Assembly (NCBI RefSeq): GCF_030264275.1
Contig: NZ_CP127165.1
Location: forward strand, 2,588,501-2,652,500
Direction: 5' to 3'
Source: Marivivens sp. LCG002
GTDB taxonomy: Bacteria > Pseudomonadota > Alphaproteobacteria > Rhodobacterales > Rhodobacteraceae
DNA length: 64,000 nucleotides
Part shown: piece after piece, positions 17,742 through 26,591 of the stretch
How the letters are laid out: each line of letters starts with the position of its first letter
Position numbering within the stretch: position 1 is the first letter of the stretch
Translations under genes and position numbers: made by a program
Notes under the pieces: generated by a model
The model's database searches: none
Seen by the model: the letters and a program-made list of their open reading frames with translations, nothing else
What the model was told of the DNA's origin: nothing

Positions 17742-18707
17742 ATGACCGAGCAAGGCCAAGCGCCAGAGCCGACAGGCCAAGTTTCCGACGCGGTAAAAGG
17801 AAACTGGGTGGATCATTGGGCACCGGTGCGACTGCGCCCCTATTTCCGCCTGTCGCGACTGGATCGCCCGATCGGGACTTGGCTTCTTTTGCTGCCGTGC
17901 TGGTGGGCTATTGCGCTTGCCGCGCTCAAGTCGGGACAATTCGGACTTTATGAGCTGTGGATCGGGATCGGCTGCGCGATTGGCGCGACAGTGATGCGCG
18001 GTGCGGGCTGCACGTGGAACGACATCACCGACCGCAATATCGACGGCAAGGTCGAGCGCACGCGGTCGCGCCCCATCCCCTCGGGTCAGGTCAGCACGAA
18101 GCAAGCCGCTGTCTGGATGATCCTGCAGTGCCTTGTTTCGCTGGGAATTCTGCTCACGTTCAATCGCTCAGCCATCGCGCTGGGTTTTCTGTCGCTCCTG
18201 CCCGTTGCGATTTATCCCTTTGCCAAGCGCTTTACGTGGTGGCCGCAGGTCTTTTTGGGAATCGCATTCAACTGGGGCGCCTTGCTTGCCTGGGCCGCAG
18301 TCGAGGGGAGCATCGGGATCGAAGCGATCCTGATGTATATCGCAGGTATTTTCTGGACCCTGTTCTATGACACGATCTATGCCCATCAGGACCGCGAGGA
18401 CGATGCGCTGATCGGCGTCAAATCCACCGCCCGTCTGTTCGGAGAGCAAACCCCTGCGTGGCTGCGCCGATTTCTGATTCTGACGATTCTCTTTTTGGGG
18501 GCGGCGACGCTTTTGGCGACGATCGGGCTTTCCGTTCTCGAGCTTGTGATTGCGCTCTGCGGGGTCTGGGCAATGGGTTGGCATCTCATGTGGCAGCTGG
18601 TCAAGTTCGATCCGGACAACAATACAACGCTTTTGATGCTGTTTCGGTCGAACCGAGACGCAGGTTTGATCCCTGTGCTGTTTTTTGCCGGTGCTATTTT
18701 GGTTTGA
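17742..18707 (+). CDS. ubiA: 4-hydroxybenzoate polyprenyltransferase
   Basis: Integral membrane prenyltransferase that attaches the polyprenyl tail to 4-hydroxybenzoate in ubiquinone synthesis. The 321-residue protein shows the first Asp-rich motif N93-D-I-T-D-R-N-I-D101 followed by GKVERTRSRPIPSG and the second motif DTIYAHQDREDD, with eight or nine membrane spans. The side-chain supplier is likely the polyprenyl diphosphate synthase at 33981-34979 in this window. Divergent from rsmE; the OmpA-family gene follows on the same strand after 60 bases. Confidence 0.95.
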   Translation: MTEQGQAPEPTGQVSDAVKGNWVDHWAPVRLRPYFRLSRLDRPIGTWLLLLPCWWAIALAALKSGQFGLYELWIGIGCAIGATVMRGAGCTWNDITDRNIDGKVERTRSRPIPSGQVSTKQAAVWMILQCLVSLGILLTFNRSAIALGFLSLLPVAIYPFAKRFTWWPQVFLGIAFNWGALLAWAAVEGSIGIEAILMYIAGIFWTLFYDTIYAHQDREDDALIGVKSTARLFGEQTPAWLRRFLILTILFLGAATLLATIGLSVLELVIALCGVWAMGWHLMWQLVKFDPDNNTTLLMLFRSNRDAGLIPVLFFAGAILV

Positions 18708-18767
18708 TTGCGAACTTGGACTTGTCGCCTTACAGAAGGGGACAACCAGAAACAGAACTGGAAGACG

Positions 18768-20741
18768 ATGCGCCTTTCTTCAGTCTTTACCCGTGTCAGT
18801 GCATTCGCAGCCGCTGCCGTGCTCTCAGGTGTTGCCGCGCGGGTCGCGGTCGCAACGATCGAGTCCCGTTCGGTGATCGGTGTGCAAGAAGAGCTATTGG
18901 ATTACGGGCATGATTGGGTCACGGTGATCGGGGACGGCCTTCAGGTCATTCTCGAGGGTCAGGCCCCGAGCGAAGCCGAACGTTTTCGCGCAATTTCACT
19001 GTCGGGCCGCGTTGTCGATGCGAGCCGTGTGATCGACAATATGTCCGTGGTCGCGTCCGCAGGTATGATCGCGCCCGATTTCGCCATCGAGATTTTGCGC
19101 AATGACAGCGGGGTTTCGCTTATCGGGCTTGTTCCTGCAAGCATGGACCGCGAAGCCTTGGGCAAGCGGATCGCGACTCTGGCCGCCGATGGTGTGGTCT
19201 CCGACCTTTTGGAGACGGCGGATTATACGGCGCCCGATGACTGGCGTCCTGCGGTGAACTATGGCCTGCGTGCGCTCGAAATGCTCCCCAGAAGCAAGAT
19301 TTCGGTTGCCCCCGGCCGTGTGGCGATCACGGCAAGTTCGGATAGTCCCGAGCAAAAGGCGCGACTTGAAACCTTGCTTGCGCAGCAGGTGCCCGATCTC
19401 ATCGATGTTGCTTTGAACATCACTGCGCCGCGCCCCGTTGTGTCGCCCTATATCACCCGTTTTACGATCGACTCCAAAGGCGCGCATCTTGATGTCTGCA
19501 CGGCGGACACCCAGGCAACGGTCAACAGGATTAACGAGGCCGCAAAGGAAGCGGGCCTTGCGACTGCGCCCAATTGCGTTCTCGCTCTTGGTGTTCCGTC
19601 CAAAACTTGGGGCACCGCCGTGGTCGAGTCGATCAAAGCGGTCAAGGGGCTCGGCTCTGCTACGGTCACGCTTTCGGATGCGGACGTGACCCTGACAGCC
19701 GATGAAACTGTGTCGCAAGAACAATTCGATGCCGTGGTCACAGAGCTTCGCGGAAAGCTGCCCGACCTCTTCGCGCTTGAGGCGACATTGACCAAACCCA
19801 AGGCCGACACGGACGAAGCCGCCCCCGAAATATCGCTCTCGCTGAGCGAAGAGGGTATGGTGAGCGTGAGCGGCCCGCTCGCGGATGACATGTCATTGGT
19901 CACTGCGGAAAATTATGCCAAAGCCCGCTTCGGGGCCGATAACGTCACGCTGACGACCCAGATCGTCGAAGGGCTGCCTTCGGGGTGGTCCGTGCGCGCT
20001 CTTACGGGGATCGAAGTTCTGTCCTTCCTATCCTCCGGCACTGTCATCGTCGAACCCGAGACGGTCATCGTGCGCGGCGAGACGGGAAACAGCAGCGCAA
20101 GTTCCGAAATCGCGAGTGTTCTTGTGGACAAGCTCGGTCAGGCACAGCGTTTCGACATCGACGTGACCTATGTGGAAAAGCTCGATCCGCTCGCGGGTCT
20201 TCCGACCCCCGAAGAATGCGTCGAACAGATCAAGGTTCTGAGCGTCGGTCGCAAGATCACCTTTGATCCGGGCAAGGCGACGATCAGCGCGGACTCGCTC
20301 CAGCTTGTTGACGACATTGCCGATATTCTCAGGCTTTGTCTTGATCTCGAGCTTGAAATCGCGGGCTATACCGATAGCCAAGGCCGCGAGGAAATGAACC
20401 TCAACCTCAGTCAACAGCGCGCAGAATCCGTTCTGAGCGCCCTGCGTCAGCGCCGCATTCCGACCAGTGCTTTCACGGCCGTCGGGTATGGCGAGGCCGA
20501 CCCCATTGCGAGCAACGAGACCGAAGAAGGCCGTGAAGCCAATCGCCGCATCGAGTTCCGCCTGATCAAAGACGAGACCGCACAAGAAGACGCCGCGCCC
20601 GTCGAAGCCACTGAAGAAGACACGCAAGCGGCGACGGAAACAGCCGGCCAAGACACATCCAACCCCGACGTTGTGATCGGGGATGAAAACCACCCACTCT
20701 CGGGCAAAGCGCCGAAAACGCGCCCGGAAAAAAGTGAATAA
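18768..20741 (+). CDS. OmpA-family envelope protein with BON-like N-terminal repeats
   Basis: A 657-residue protein with an N-terminal membrane/signal segment (about residues 10-30), a long region with repeated alpha/beta units (TVIGDGLQVILEGQAPSEAE and similar, resembling BON domains), and a C-terminal OmpA peptidoglycan-binding domain with FDPGKATISADS, IAGYTDSQGR, LSQQRAESV and ANRRIEFRL. The Asp and Arg that contact diaminopimelate (TDSQGR, NRRIEF) are present. The tail is acidic and Ala/Glu-rich. It probably links the inner membrane or periplasm to the cell wall. I chose the ATG at 18768 because residues upstream do not form part of a signal peptide. Confidence 0.82.
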   Translation: MRLSSVFTRVSAFAAAAVLSGVAARVAVATIESRSVIGVQEELLDYGHDWVTVIGDGLQVILEGQAPSEAERFRAISLSGRVVDASRVIDNMSVVASAGMIAPDFAIEILRNDSGVSLIGLVPASMDREALGKRIATLAADGVVSDLLETADYTAPDDWRPAVNYGLRALEMLPRSKISVAPGRVAITASSDSPEQKARLETLLAQQVPDLIDVALNITAPRPVVSPYITRFTIDSKGAHLDVCTADTQATVNRINEAAKEAGLATAPNCVLALGVPSKTWGTAVVESIKAVKGLGSATVTLSDADVTLTADETVSQEQFDAVVTELRGKLPDLFALEATLTKPKADTDEAAPEISLSLSEEGMVSVSGPLADDMSLVTAENYAKARFGADNVTLTTQIVEGLPSGWSVRALTGIEVLSFLSSGTVIVEPETVIVRGETGNSSASSEIASVLVDKLGQAQRFDIDVTYVEKLDPLAGLPTPEECVEQIKVLSVGRKITFDPGKATISADSLQLVDDIADILRLCLDLELEIAGYTDSQGREEMNLNLSQQRAESVLSALRQRRIPTSAFTAVGYGEADPIASNETEEGREANRRIEFRLIKDETAQEDAAPVEATEEDTQAATETAGQDTSNPDVVIGDENHPLSGKAPKTRPEKSE

Positions 20742-20755
20742 CGCAGGGATTTGAC

Positions 20756-21079
20756 GTGAACAGAACCGAATTCATCATCGCAACCGCGATCATCCTCTTT
20801 GTGGCGTTTTCGCTTGGCTGGTTTGCAAGTTGGCTGGTCAACCGTTTTACGCGCGTCACCAAAGCCGAGATCGGAGAGCTGGACCGCATGGCCCAAGCGC
20901 TCCACGAGGCGGAAGAAACCCGCGATCAGGCTATTACGTATCTTCAGCAGCGTGAAGCCGAGATCACCAACCAGCTTGCGCAGACCGAGGCCGAGCTTCG
21001 GGCGGCGATGGATGGATTGCGTGACGCCCGCCACGAAGCCGAAGAGCTGCGCAGCTATATCGAGCGCAAGAACCTCTAA
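20756..21079 (+). CDS. Small single-span protein with coiled coil
   Basis: A 107-residue protein: one membrane span at about residues 7-28 (TAIILFVAFSLGWFASWLV), a basic stop-transfer (NRFTRVTK) and then a heptad-rich charged coiled coil to the end. It starts 14 bases after the OmpA-family gene, so it is probably co-transcribed and may be a partner in the envelope. I recognise no named domain. The last 4 bases overlap the convergent Sua5 gene. Confidence 0.7.
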   Translation: MNRTEFIIATAIILFVAFSLGWFASWLVNRFTRVTKAEIGELDRMAQALHEAEETRDQAITYLQQREAEITNQLAQTEAELRAAMDGLRDARHEAEELRSYIERKNL

Positions 21080-22032
21080 TTCCCCCGAGGGGCAGCCGCA
21101 CGCCGAAGCCTGTCGTTGATGGCGCGGCCCAACCCCTCGTTCGGGATGGGGGAGACGGCGATTTTGCGGGTGCCGCGATCATCGAAGCGATGGAGGCAAT
21201 CAAAGAGATTTGCCGCAGCTTCACGCAAATCCCCCGTGGGCGAGAGATTGAAGACTGCGCCTTCGACATCCCCGAACCCTAAGAGTTCCTCATCAGGGGA
21301 TGGCTGGGTCACATTGAGCCGCACATGGCCTTTGGGGGCATAATGGCTTTCAAGCTGTCCGGGAGCGATCGGAGCCTTGCCGATGACTTCTGCTCCAAGG
21401 TGATAGCCGAGCACGCGCTCGATCTCTTCGAAGGGGACCCCGCCTGCACGAAGTGCTGTTGCACGCCCCAAACAGCCGATGATCGTCGACTCGACCCCCA
21501 CCGACGTATGACCCGCGTCGATCACAGCATCGATCTTGCCGAAAAGTCCGCCAAGAACGTGCTCTGCGGTGGTCGGGCTGATCTTGCCCGAAGGATTGGC
21601 CGAAGGCCCCGCCAGCGGCCCGTCGAATTCGGCCAGAAGACCCTGAACCGCCTGACCTGCGGGCACCCGAACGCCCAAGGTTTCAAGACCGGCTGTTACG
21701 AGTTTGGAAATGCCTGAATCGGCTCGCAAAGGCAGAACAAGGGTCAAGGCACCCGGCCAGAACGCCTTGGCCAGTTTGAGCGCTTCCTGATCGAAGACAC
21801 AGTATTTTTGGGCGGCTTCAAGATCTTTGACATGCACGATCAACGGATTGAACGAGGGCCTGCCCTTGGCGTCGAAAATATCGGCGACAGCGGTATCGTT
21901 GCGGGCATCTGCCCCAAGCCCGTAGACCGTTTCCGTGGGGAAGGCGACAAGTCCACCGCCAGACAGCACTTTGGCTGCAAGACGAAGACCGTCCGCGTCA
22001 GGTTTGAGTGTGACTGTTTGACCCGTTTTCAT
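21076..22032 (-). CDS. tsaC: L-threonylcarbamoyladenylate synthase (Sua5/TsaC)
   Basis: Makes threonylcarbamoyl-AMP from threonine, bicarbonate and ATP for the universal t6A37 modification of ANN-decoding tRNAs. At 318 residues it is the long Sua5 form: a YrdC domain (LVAFPTETVYGLGADA near residue 30, RPSFNPLIVHV, GPSANPSGKISPT) plus a C-terminal Sua5 domain after a linker around residue 205 (APGQLESHYAPK). Divergent from the acyl-CoA dehydrogenase gene. Confidence 0.95.
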   Translation of the reverse strand: MKTGQTVTLKPDADGLRLAAKVLSGGGLVAFPTETVYGLGADARNDTAVADIFDAKGRPSFNPLIVHVKDLEAAQKYCVFDQEALKLAKAFWPGALTLVLPLRADSGISKLVTAGLETLGVRVPAGQAVQGLLAEFDGPLAGPSANPSGKISPTTAEHVLGGLFGKIDAVIDAGHTSVGVESTIIGCLGRATALRAGGVPFEEIERVLGYHLGAEVIGKAPIAPGQLESHYAPKGHVRLNVTQPSPDEELLGFGDVEGAVFNLSPTGDLREAAANLFDCLHRFDDRGTRKIAVSPIPNEGLGRAINDRLRRAAAPRGN

Positions 22033-22143
22033 GACGTGGCGTTCCGGTTGAAGGACAAAGGGGCTTGGTTACGGTGTTCGTGATCAGCAAGAGATATGCG
22101 CGGCGGGGGAGGATTCCAACCCGCGAAAAGTGGAGGGGTAAAG

Positions 22144-23847
22144 TTGTCGTATCAAGCACCTGTCGAAGAATGCCAGTTCATTCTCAACAACATCGTCGGC
22201 ATTGAAGAGGTCACAAAGACCGAACGCTTCGAAGAGGCCACGCCCGATGTGATCGAGGCGATCCTGAACGAAGCGGGCAAACTTTGCACAGACGTTCTTG
22301 CTCCGCTCAACCGCAACGGCGACCTTGACCCCGCTCGACTTGAAAACGGTGTCGTGCGCACATCCAAAGGTTTCGGCGAAGGCTATGCCGCAATCGCCGA
22401 GGGCGGTTGGATCGGTATGGCGGCGGATCCCGAATTCGGGGGGATGGGTCTGCCTCTTTCGGTAACGACTGCGGTCAATGATATGATGGCGGGCGCATGC
22501 CTTTCGCTCCAGCTTAATCCGCTGATGACCCAAGGCCAGATCGAAGCCTTTGAACACCATGCGAGCGACGAACTCAAAGCTCTCTATCTCCCCAAGCTGA
22601 TTTCAGGCGAGTGGTGCGGAACAATGAACCTCACCGAACCGCAAGCGGGATCGGATGTCGGGGCGCTTCGGACCAAGGCCGAGCCGAACGGCGACGGCAC
22701 TTATGCGATCACGGGCCAGAAGATCTATATCACTTGGGCGGACAACGACTTTAGTGAAAACGTCTGTCACCTCGTTCTTGCGCGGCTCCCTGACGGGGTT
22801 CCCGGCACCAAGGGCATTTCGCTCTTTATCGTGCCGAAACTGATCCCCAATGCGGACGGAAGCCTTGGGGAGCACAATTCTCTCAAAGTGGTAAGTCTCG
22901 AGCACAAGCTCGGTCTGCATGGCTCGCCCACCGCTGTGATGGAATACGCGGGCGCCAAGGGCTGGCTCGTCGGCGCACCCCATGGCGGGATGGCTGCGAT
23001 GTTCACCATGATGAACAATGCACGTCTCGGGGTCGGCACCCAAGGGATCGGGATTGCCGAAGCCGCCTATCAAAAAGCTCTGGCCTATGCCTTGGACCGC
23101 AAGCAGGGACGTGTCGGCGGAACCGGATCGATCGTCGAGCACGCCGACGTCAAGCGCATGCTCGCTACAATGAAGGCCGACACCTTTGTCGCGCGTTCGA
23201 TCGCTTTTGCCTGCGCGGTTGCCATCGACCTCGGGAATGCAACGGGTGACGCCGCGCACAAGGCGCGCGCCGCGCTTCTCACCCCGATTGCCAAGGCTTT
23301 CGGCACCGATGCAGGTCTGGCCATTGCAGAGCTTGGTGTTCAGGTCCACGGCGGCATGGGCTTTATCGAGGACACAGGCGCGGCCCAGTTCTCGCGCGAT
23401 GTGCGCGTGACCTCTATCTATGAGGGCACAAACGGCATTCAGGCCATGGACCTTGTTGCACGCAAGATGATGGACGGGGGCGATGCGGCCTTTGCCATGA
23501 TCGATGAAATCGAAGCCTTTGCAGAGTCGGCCCGCAGCACGCAGGGCGCTTTGGCCGAAGCCGTCTGGCAGGCCTCCGAAAACCTGCGCGAAACGACAGA
23601 ATGGCTTGTCGCGCAAGACGATATGAACGATCGCTTCGCAGGTGCGGTGCCCTATCTCAAGGCCTTTGCCCGCGTTCTCGGCGGTTACTATCACTTGATG
23701 GCTGCCCAAAAAGGTGGGACAAGCCGCCAGAAAATCGCAAGGTTCTATATCAACCGTCTTTTGCCCGAGCACAAAAGTCTCTTGGCGCAGGTGCGGGTCG
23801 GGAATGGCGATCTTGCAGACCTAACACCGGACGACCTTGTGGCGTGA
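22144..23847 (+). CDS. Acyl-CoA dehydrogenase (long DmdC-like type)
   Basis: FAD-dependent acyl-CoA dehydrogenase of about 567 residues, longer than the short-chain type because of an extra C-terminal domain. Visible motifs: MNLTEPQAGSDVG (FAD/substrate loop), KIYITWADNDF, VHGGMGFIEDTGAAQFSRD, and the catalytic-base motif SIYEGTNGIQAMDL. The length class includes 3-methylmercaptopropionyl-CoA dehydrogenase DmdC of DMSP degradation, but the substrate cannot be assigned from sequence alone. An ATG at 22096 is in frame, but TTG at 22144 has a strong GGAGGGGTAAAG site and starts at the conserved SYQAPVEE, so I prefer it. GTGA overlap with the next gene. Confidence 0.88.
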   Translation: MSYQAPVEECQFILNNIVGIEEVTKTERFEEATPDVIEAILNEAGKLCTDVLAPLNRNGDLDPARLENGVVRTSKGFGEGYAAIAEGGWIGMAADPEFGGMGLPLSVTTAVNDMMAGACLSLQLNPLMTQGQIEAFEHHASDELKALYLPKLISGEWCGTMNLTEPQAGSDVGALRTKAEPNGDGTYAITGQKIYITWADNDFSENVCHLVLARLPDGVPGTKGISLFIVPKLIPNADGSLGEHNSLKVVSLEHKLGLHGSPTAVMEYAGAKGWLVGAPHGGMAAMFTMMNNARLGVGTQGIGIAEAAYQKALAYALDRKQGRVGGTGSIVEHADVKRMLATMKADTFVARSIAFACAVAIDLGNATGDAAHKARAALLTPIAKAFGTDAGLAIAELGVQVHGGMGFIEDTGAAQFSRDVRVTSIYEGTNGIQAMDLVARKMMDGGDAAFAMIDEIEAFAESARSTQGALAEAVWQASENLRETTEWLVAQDDMNDRFAGAVPYLKAFARVLGGYYHLMAAQKGGTSRQKIARFYINRLLPEHKSLLAQVRVGNGDLADLTPDDLVA

Positions 23848-24869
23848 GCAAGATAAGATACCCCTTTGAAGAGCCTCCAACGCATGAAAATGCGATTGAA
23901 ATCGCCGAAGGGGTGCTTTGGCTGCGTCTGCCGCTGCCGATGGCGCTCGATCATGTGAATGTCTATGCGCTTGACGATGGAGACAGCTGGACCGTGATCG
24001 ATACGGGGTTTCGGTCCAAAACCTCTATCAGGCTCTGGCAAGACGTTCTTGCCGGTCCTTTGGGAGGTAAACCCGTTGGCCGAGTCATCCTGACCCACCA
24101 CCACCCCGATCATGTGGGAATGGCGAGCTTTCTGACCGAGCGGGGCGCAGAGCTTGTCACGACCCGCACGGCCTATCTTTTGACGCGGATGCTAACGGCC
24201 GACGAACAGCCGAACTATCCCCGCAAATCGCTTGATCTCTACAAACGCTGGGGTATGGCCGAGGATATACTCAAGGCGCGTGAAACGGAGCGGCCGTTCA
24301 ATTTCGCCGACTGCGTCGGCCAATTGGACCTTGGCTATACGCGCATTCAGGACGGGGAAACGATTGTCTTCGGGGGGCGCCGCTGGATGGTCCGCACAGG
24401 CGACGGTCACGCGCCCGAACACGCCACCTTCTGGAGCCTTGACGATGATCTTGTCATCGGGGGCGACCAACTTTTGCCGAGCATCAGCCCGAATATCGGA
24501 GTGCACCCGACAGAGCCGGAGGCAAACCCTCTGGCCGAGTGGCTGGCCTCTTGCGAAAAATTCGTGCCGCTCGCCGAGGATCGGCATTTCGTATTGGGCG
24601 GACACAAATTGCCGTTCTTCGGGCTGCCCCTGCGTCTCAAACAGATGATCGAGAACCATCACGGCGCTCTCGATCGACTTGAGGCTTTTCTCGAAACGCC
24701 GCGCAAAGGAGGGGAATGCTTTCCCCCGCTGTTCAAACGCGAGATCACTTCGGGGATCTATGGGCTGGCCATTGTCGAGACCATCGCGCACCTGAACTAT
24801 CTGCATCAAGCAGGCCGCGCGAGGCGTTGGCTTGAGGATGACGGGTCCTATCGCTGGCAGACAAACTAA
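23844..24869 (+). CDS. MBL-fold metallo-hydrolase
   Basis: A 341-residue metallo-beta-lactamase-fold hydrolase. The metal motif THHHPDH (HxHxDH), the later TGDGHAPEH histidine, GGDQLLP aspartate and VLGGHKLP histidine are all present, so the dinuclear metal site looks complete. The C-terminal 90 residues, with a winged-helix-like segment containing GIYGLAIVETIAHLNYL, resemble the LACTB2-like group of hydrolases. It starts with GTG overlapping the acyl-CoA dehydrogenase stop (GTGA), so the pair is translationally coupled and this may act as a thioesterase or deacylase in the same pathway (inference). Confidence 0.85.
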   Translation: MSKIRYPFEEPPTHENAIEIAEGVLWLRLPLPMALDHVNVYALDDGDSWTVIDTGFRSKTSIRLWQDVLAGPLGGKPVGRVILTHHHPDHVGMASFLTERGAELVTTRTAYLLTRMLTADEQPNYPRKSLDLYKRWGMAEDILKARETERPFNFADCVGQLDLGYTRIQDGETIVFGGRRWMVRTGDGHAPEHATFWSLDDDLVIGGDQLLPSISPNIGVHPTEPEANPLAEWLASCEKFVPLAEDRHFVLGGHKLPFFGLPLRLKQMIENHHGALDRLEAFLETPRKGGECFPPLFKREITSGIYGLAIVETIAHLNYLHQAGRARRWLEDDGSYRWQTN

Positions 24870-24919
24870 GGTTGCCACCCCTGATGAAAAAGCTAAGCTT
24901 TGGCGCAACCAAGGGGTAG

Positions 24920-25408
24920 ATGATGACCATTCGAGACCAGCACGACCAGATCGAAACATCGGCGGAATATGCGGAAGCCGCCGCGATCCCCATGATCCAC
25001 GAGGTGCACGCGGACCCCTCGACCGCTGCAGCGTCCGAGGCAAAGCTTCCCCCTGCTCTTATGGAACCCTCGTCGCACAAAAGTCCTGCGCGATGGGCCT
25101 ATGAGAGAATGATCCTCTATATCCAGAATTTTGAAAAACAGCTCAATTCGGATCAAGAGGTTGCGATGGGCTTTACCGGAAGCAATGCAGGCGTGATCCG
25201 CATCGAGGGGCTGGGCTATTTCGACCCCGATATTCTCACCTTCTACGGATCGACCGAAGATGGCGCAAAAACCCAACTGGTCCAGCATGTCAGTCAGCTT
25301 AATGTGATGCTGCGTGCGATGCCGACCCAGACTGAAGTGATCGAACCGAACAGGATCGGCTTCAAACTCGCGCGCGACATCGGCATCGAAGAACCCGCGA
25401 CAAGCTGA
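24920..25408 (+). CDS. DUF6173 family protein
   Basis: A 162-residue soluble protein: a low-complexity Ala/Glu-rich first 55 residues, then a compact domain with PARWAYERMILYIQNFEKQL, GFTGSNAGVIRIEGLGYFDPD and ending in FKLARDIGIEE. I recognise this as the DUF6173 type found in Rhodobacterales, of unknown function. GGGGTAG precedes the tandem ATGATG start. A small GC hairpin (CGCCTT/AAGGCG, 25410-25424) follows the stop but lacks a T-run. Confidence 0.6.
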   Translation: MMTIRDQHDQIETSAEYAEAAAIPMIHEVHADPSTAAASEAKLPPALMEPSSHKSPARWAYERMILYIQNFEKQLNSDQEVAMGFTGSNAGVIRIEGLGYFDPDILTFYGSTEDGAKTQLVQHVSQLNVMLRAMPTQTEVIEPNRIGFKLARDIGIEEPATS

Positions 25409-25486
25409 CCGCCTTTCAAAGGCGTGACAGCGCGGTCTGAATCATCTATTCACCCCGCAACAACGATTTTCCTAAGGGGACAAAAA

Positions 25487-25621
25487 ATGGCTGAACACAA
25501 GCACGGCGAAATGGACACCACCGCACAACAGAAAACCTATGACGGTTTCATCACGTTCACGACCCGCGCAGTGATCGCGATCCTCGTGTTCCTCGTCTTT
25601 CTTGCTCTGGTCGGCGCATAA
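25487..25621 (+). CDS. aa3-type cytochrome c oxidase subunit IV (microprotein)
   Basis: A 44-residue single-span protein of the bacterial aa3 oxidase subunit IV family: hydrophilic N-terminus MAEHKHGEMD, then TYDGFITFTTRAVIAILVF entering one transmembrane helix to the C-terminus. In Paracoccus and Rhodobacter this small subunit sits beside the oxidase core. The ATG at 25487 is preceded by AAGGGG; the longer in-frame start at 25424 gives a non-family extension. The other oxidase subunit genes are not in this window. Confidence 0.85.
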   Translation: MAEHKHGEMDTTAQQKTYDGFITFTTRAVIAILVFLVFLALVGA

Positions 25622-25648
25622 GCCAACAGACGTTTTGCGGGGCCTATA

Positions 25649-26272
25649 ATGAACCGGCGTTTTATGATCACCGGGGGCATTGCGGCCCTATCTCTTAGCG
25701 GTTGCGGCGGGGCAGAGCCCGTCTGGGCACCCGATGCGCTTGTCGAAAAGATGCGCTATCGACACCCGGGTCCGCCGCAACTCATGCTTTTGACGATGAT
25801 GAACGTCGGGAGCCGGAACGGGGCGCATACCGGTCTTTTGATCAATGCGCGTGAACGCGTGCTTTTCGATCCTGCAGGATCGTTCAAGCATCCTTCGATC
25901 CCCGAGCGCAACGACGTGATCTTCGGCATGAGCCCGCAAATCCTCGATGCCTATATCAGCTACCACTCCCGCGAGACCTATTACACGCTGATCCAAGAGA
26001 TCGACGTGCCTGCAGAGGTCGCGGAACAAGCCTATGTCCGCGTCCTGAATTACGGTGCGGTGCCCAAGGCGAATTGCACACGTGCCACGTCGACCGTGCT
26101 TCGCGAGCTTCCTGGGTTCGAACAGATCAAGGTGTCGTTCTTTCCAGACAAGCTTTCCGACCAGTTCGGGCAAATTCCGGGTGTGAGAAGCCGCACGCAC
26201 TATGAAACGGATAGCGACGACAAGAGCAAAGCGATGATCGAAATCGCCAAAACTCTTACGACGCCAAACTAA
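25649..26272 (+). CDS. Lipoprotein with possible permuted papain-like fold
   Basis: A 207-residue secreted protein with a basic N-terminus, hydrophobic segment and lipobox LSGC (Cys near residue 19). The mature part contains GAHTGLLINARERVLFDPAGS and later KANCTRATSTVL. A His followed about 110 residues later by a Cys in this order is what permuted NlpC/P60-like hydrolases (YiiX/DUF4105 type) show, so a peptidase or amidase activity is possible; this is inference. I know the family only as a conserved roseobacter lipoprotein. The 3' end overlaps the convergent azlD by 17 bases. Confidence 0.65.
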   Translation: MNRRFMITGGIAALSLSGCGGAEPVWAPDALVEKMRYRHPGPPQLMLLTMMNVGSRNGAHTGLLINARERVLFDPAGSFKHPSIPERNDVIFGMSPQILDAYISYHSRETYYTLIQEIDVPAEVAEQAYVRVLNYGAVPKANCTRATSTVLRELPGFEQIKVSFFPDKLSDQFGQIPGVRSRTHYETDSDDKSKAMIEIAKTLTTPN

Positions 26273-26591
26273 GCACCCATAGACCGCCATAAAACGCTAC
26301 TGCTCCGCTGATCGCGGCGGGCATGAATGACTTGCGCCACATCCCGACGCCAAGCGTCACACAGGCGGCAAAAAGCCTCAGCGGATCAATCATGCCTTGG
26401 GTTGCGGCGGGCCAAAGCACCAAAGGCGCAACCATCCCCGGCAGAACTGCGACTGGCGTATAGCGAAGCGCCTTGAGCACGATCGGCGGGAGTTCTTTGT
26501 CGCCCACAAGCCCGAGGAATGAAAAGCGGATCAAAAACGTGCCGATGGCCAAGAGGACGATAACCGTCCAGACCTTTTCTTCTGCGATCAT
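26256..26591 (-). CDS. azlD: AzlD-type branched-chain amino acid transport protein
   Basis: A 111-residue protein with four hydrophobic segments of the AzlD family (IGTFLIRFSFLG, ALRYTPVAVLPGMVAPLVL). AzlD works with AzlC as an exporter of branched-chain amino acids; in Bacillus the pair gives 4-azaleucine resistance. The start at 26591 overlaps the azlC stop as ATGA, so the two are coupled; a further upstream start at 26615 lies inside azlC. Confidence 0.88.
   Translation of the reverse strand: MIAEEKVWTVIVLLAIGTFLIRFSFLGLVGDKELPPIVLKALRYTPVAVLPGMVAPLVLWPAATQGMIDPLRLFAACVTLGVGMWRKSFMPAAISGAVAFYGGLWVLSLAS

Noticed and set aside
25410..25424. CGCCTT/AAGGCG hairpin after the DUF6173 gene as a terminator
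   Set aside because: Short stem with a three-base loop and no T-run.
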